A stretch of DNA of 64,000 nucleotides, from contig NZ_CP017781.1 in the NCBI RefSeq assembly GCF_001856665.1, positions 2,868,001-2,932,000 on the forward strand, in the 5' to 3' direction. Each line of letters begins with the position of its first letter. Position 1 is the first letter of the stretch. The position numbers and the translations under genes are program-made. Below, piece after piece: positions 62,590 to 64,000 of this stretch. The notes under the pieces were generated by a model, which was given only the letters and a program-made list of their open reading frames with translations, did no database searches and was not told the origin of the DNA. The stretch comes from Rhodobacter xanthinilyticus. GTDB taxonomy: Bacteria > Pseudomonadota > Alphaproteobacteria > Rhodobacterales > Rhodobacteraceae.

Positions 62590-64000
62590 GGCGAGCCGGA
62601 TCTGCACCGAATCCGAGCGCCCCTCGGCATCGAGCACGGTCAGCCGCCAAGCCCCCCCCCGCCCGAGCGGCAGCGCAATCTCGCGCCCGCGCGCGCCCAC
62701 CACCACCGGCGCGCCATCGGCCAAGACCGTGAAGGGCGCCCGTCCGCCCTCGAGCTTCACGACAAGATCGCCCGCCGCGGCGACCTCGGCGCCATCGGGC
62801 GGAAAGGCGAGCGCCGGCCCGCCTTGGTCTTCGGCAAAGAGCGCATCGCGCGGCCGGAAGCGTTGCAGCGGCGCCGGCAGACGCGCGGTCGGCACGATCA
62901 GCGTCGCAGGCGGCGGCGGCGGCAGGGCATCGGGCGCGGGCTTCGCCCGGCCGAAAAGCTCGAAGAGAATCGGCGCCGCGACCTCGCCGCCAAAGGCGCC
63001 CGGCACCGGCGTGCCATCGGCCCGCCCGAGCCAGACGCCGCCGACATGGCGCCCGTCGAACCCCACCGCCAGCGCATCGCGATAGCCATAAGAGGTGCCG
63101 GTCTTATAGGCGATCCGGCCCGGCGCGCCGCCTTTGGGTGGCGGAATTTTCGCCAAGATATCCATGACTTGCCAGGCCGCAACCGGGCCAATGAGCCGCC
63201 CCGCGACGCCGCCCCCCGCGCCGGGCTCGGCCGAGAGACGCACCGGCGCGCCAAGCCGCGCGAGGCCCGCATAGGCGCTCACCAGCCCCTCGAGGCTGAC
63301 CCCCACACCGCCGAGGCTGACCGCAAGCCCCGGCGCGCCCGAGGGCAGCACCGGCGCCGCGCCGCCTGCTCGCAGGACCGCCATCAACCGCTCGGGGCCA
63401 AGCGCCTCGGTCAGGCTCACGACCGGCAGGTTGAGCGATTGCGTCAGCGCCTCCCGCAGCGGGATCGTGCCGCGGAAATGGCGGTCGAAATTCTGCGGCC
63501 GCCAGGCGCCGAAGGCGCGCGGGCGGTCCTCGATCAGGGTCTCGGGGTGGGCGAGGCCCTCGTCGAAGGCCAGCGCATAGACGAAGGGTTTGAGCGTCGA
63601 GCCGGGCGAGCGGATCGCTTGTGTCATGTCGACAAAGCCCGCGCGGCGCTCGGCGCGCCAATCGCCCGCGCCGACGCTGGCGAGGATCGCGCCGCTCTGG
63701 TGGTCGGCGAAGAGCATCGCGGCGGTGGCCTGCGGCGGCAGGCCCGCAAGCGCGCGCCGCGCCAGCGCCTCGGCGGCGCGTTGGAGGCCCGGGTCGATCG
63801 TCGTCTCGATCCGCGCGCCGGGCGGGGCGGCGGCGGCGAGCCGCGCCGCCAGATGCGGGGCGAGCGCGGGAAAATCGCGCCGCGTCAGGGGGATGGGCTC
63901 GCGCCGCGCGGCCTCGGCCTGGGCCGGGTCGATCACGCCTTCGGCCGCGAGCCGCGCAAGCACCCGGTCGCGGGCGGCGCGCGCGGCCTCGGGCGCGCGG
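62584..64000 (-). CDS. pbpC: Penicillin-binding protein 1C, C-terminal part (cut by window edge)
   Basis: The frame is open to the right edge; the N-terminal glycosyltransferase part lies outside. The visible 472 codons have the transpeptidase serine motif SPGSTLKPF (SxxK), the SLN motif in SLNLPVVS, and KTGTSYGYRD. The final about 75 residues (ALAFPPDGAEVAAAGDLVVK) are the BiPBP_C domain of PBP1C. It polymerises and cross-links peptidoglycan in the periplasm. Convergent with the thiolase, whose terminator overlaps its last codons. Confidence 0.92.
   Translation of the reverse strand, partial: RAPEAARAARDRVLARLAAEGVIDPAQAEAARREPIPLTRRDFPALAPHLAARLAAAAPPGARIETTIDPGLQRAAEALARRALAGLPPQATAAMLFADHQSGAILASVGAGDWRAERRAGFVDMTQAIRSPGSTLKPFVYALAFDEGLAHPETLIEDRPRAFGAWRPQNFDRHFRGTIPLREALTQSLNLPVVSLTEALGPERLMAVLRAGGAAPVLPSGAPGLAVSLGGVGVSLEGLVSAYAGLARLGAPVRLSAEPGAGGGVAGRLIGPVAAWQVMDILAKIPPPKGGAPGRIAYKTGTSYGYRDALAVGFDGRHVGGVWLGRADGTPVPGAFGGEVAAPILFELFGRAKPAPDALPPPPPATLIVPTARLPAPLQRFRPRDALFAEDQGGPALAFPPDGAEVAAAGDLVVKLEGGRAPFTVLADGAPVVVGARGREIALPLGRGGAWRLTVLDAEGRSDSVQIRLAK

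Overview
The window is a high-GC alphaproteobacterial chromosome segment, most likely from a Rhodobacter-like member of the Rhodobacterales. The evidence is a chvI-chvG-hprK-rapZ block next to pckA, a short-form HprK, a methylsuccinyl-CoA dehydrogenase of the ethylmalonyl-CoA pathway, the order rpoZ-rel-(DUF2062)-pdxJ-acpS-lepB-rnc-era-recO, and strong GC3 bias that opens long antisense reading frames behind nearly every gene. I found no rRNA, tRNA, CRISPR, prophage or insertion sequence. Most of the window is core chromosome with tight operons, many of them joined by ATGA or TGATG overlaps.

Layout. 1-5371: rapZ (cut by the left edge), hprK, chvG and chvI on the minus strand, divergent from pckA. 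5398-10887: a phospholipase D-like enzyme, RNase R, an acetyltransferase and dapE. 11186-13857: two translationally coupled Hint-domain proteins, the most accessory-looking genes here. 13969-16230: methylsuccinyl-CoA dehydrogenase and an acetyltransferase. 16221-25051: a long minus-strand housekeeping run (recO, DUF1491, era, rnc, lepB, acpS, pdxJ, DUF2062, rel, rpoZ, folK) covering DNA repair, ribosome and RNA maturation, protein export, cofactor synthesis and the stringent response. 25188-29023: a NYN protein, ispH, a LysE-type exporter, rnhA and lrgAB. 29220-36164: smc, a RidA protein, a GDPD, a FemAB-like protein and an MscS channel. 36245-39934: a peroxiredoxin divergent from a ferredoxin-reductase-like flavoprotein, then rsmD, a HAD phosphatase and a hydrolase. 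40085-46672: map, a CinA-like protein, an acetyltransferase, an OmpA-like protein, a LysR regulator and 2,4-dienoyl-CoA reductase. 46773-48684: two unrecognised genes and a lipoprotein. 48764-54271: a YnjB/YnjC/YnjF-like ABC cluster headed by a membrane-flavoprotein fusion and with no ATPase gene. 54399-62539: nagK-nagA, serB divergent from serC-serA, a phosphoesterase, a 60-residue protein and a thiolase. 62584-64000: the C-terminal part of a penicillin-binding protein 1C.

The most unusual signal is not a gene. A family of intergenic elements recurs at nine places in the window. It has two subtypes: eight units with a core like CCAAATATCCCGGGG and five with a core like CCAAATACGC. Most sit within a few tens of bases of a stop codon. 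Many are followed by a GC-rich hairpin, several are paired as inverted copies, and in two cases the element supplies the T-rich tract of an intrinsic terminator. Other points worth a second look are the Hint pair, the ATPase-less Ynj-like cluster with its DedA/VTT-flavoprotein fusion, the Lys-to-Arg change in the RapZ Walker A motif, a possible serC leader RNA, and perfect inverted repeats before nagK and the thiolase.
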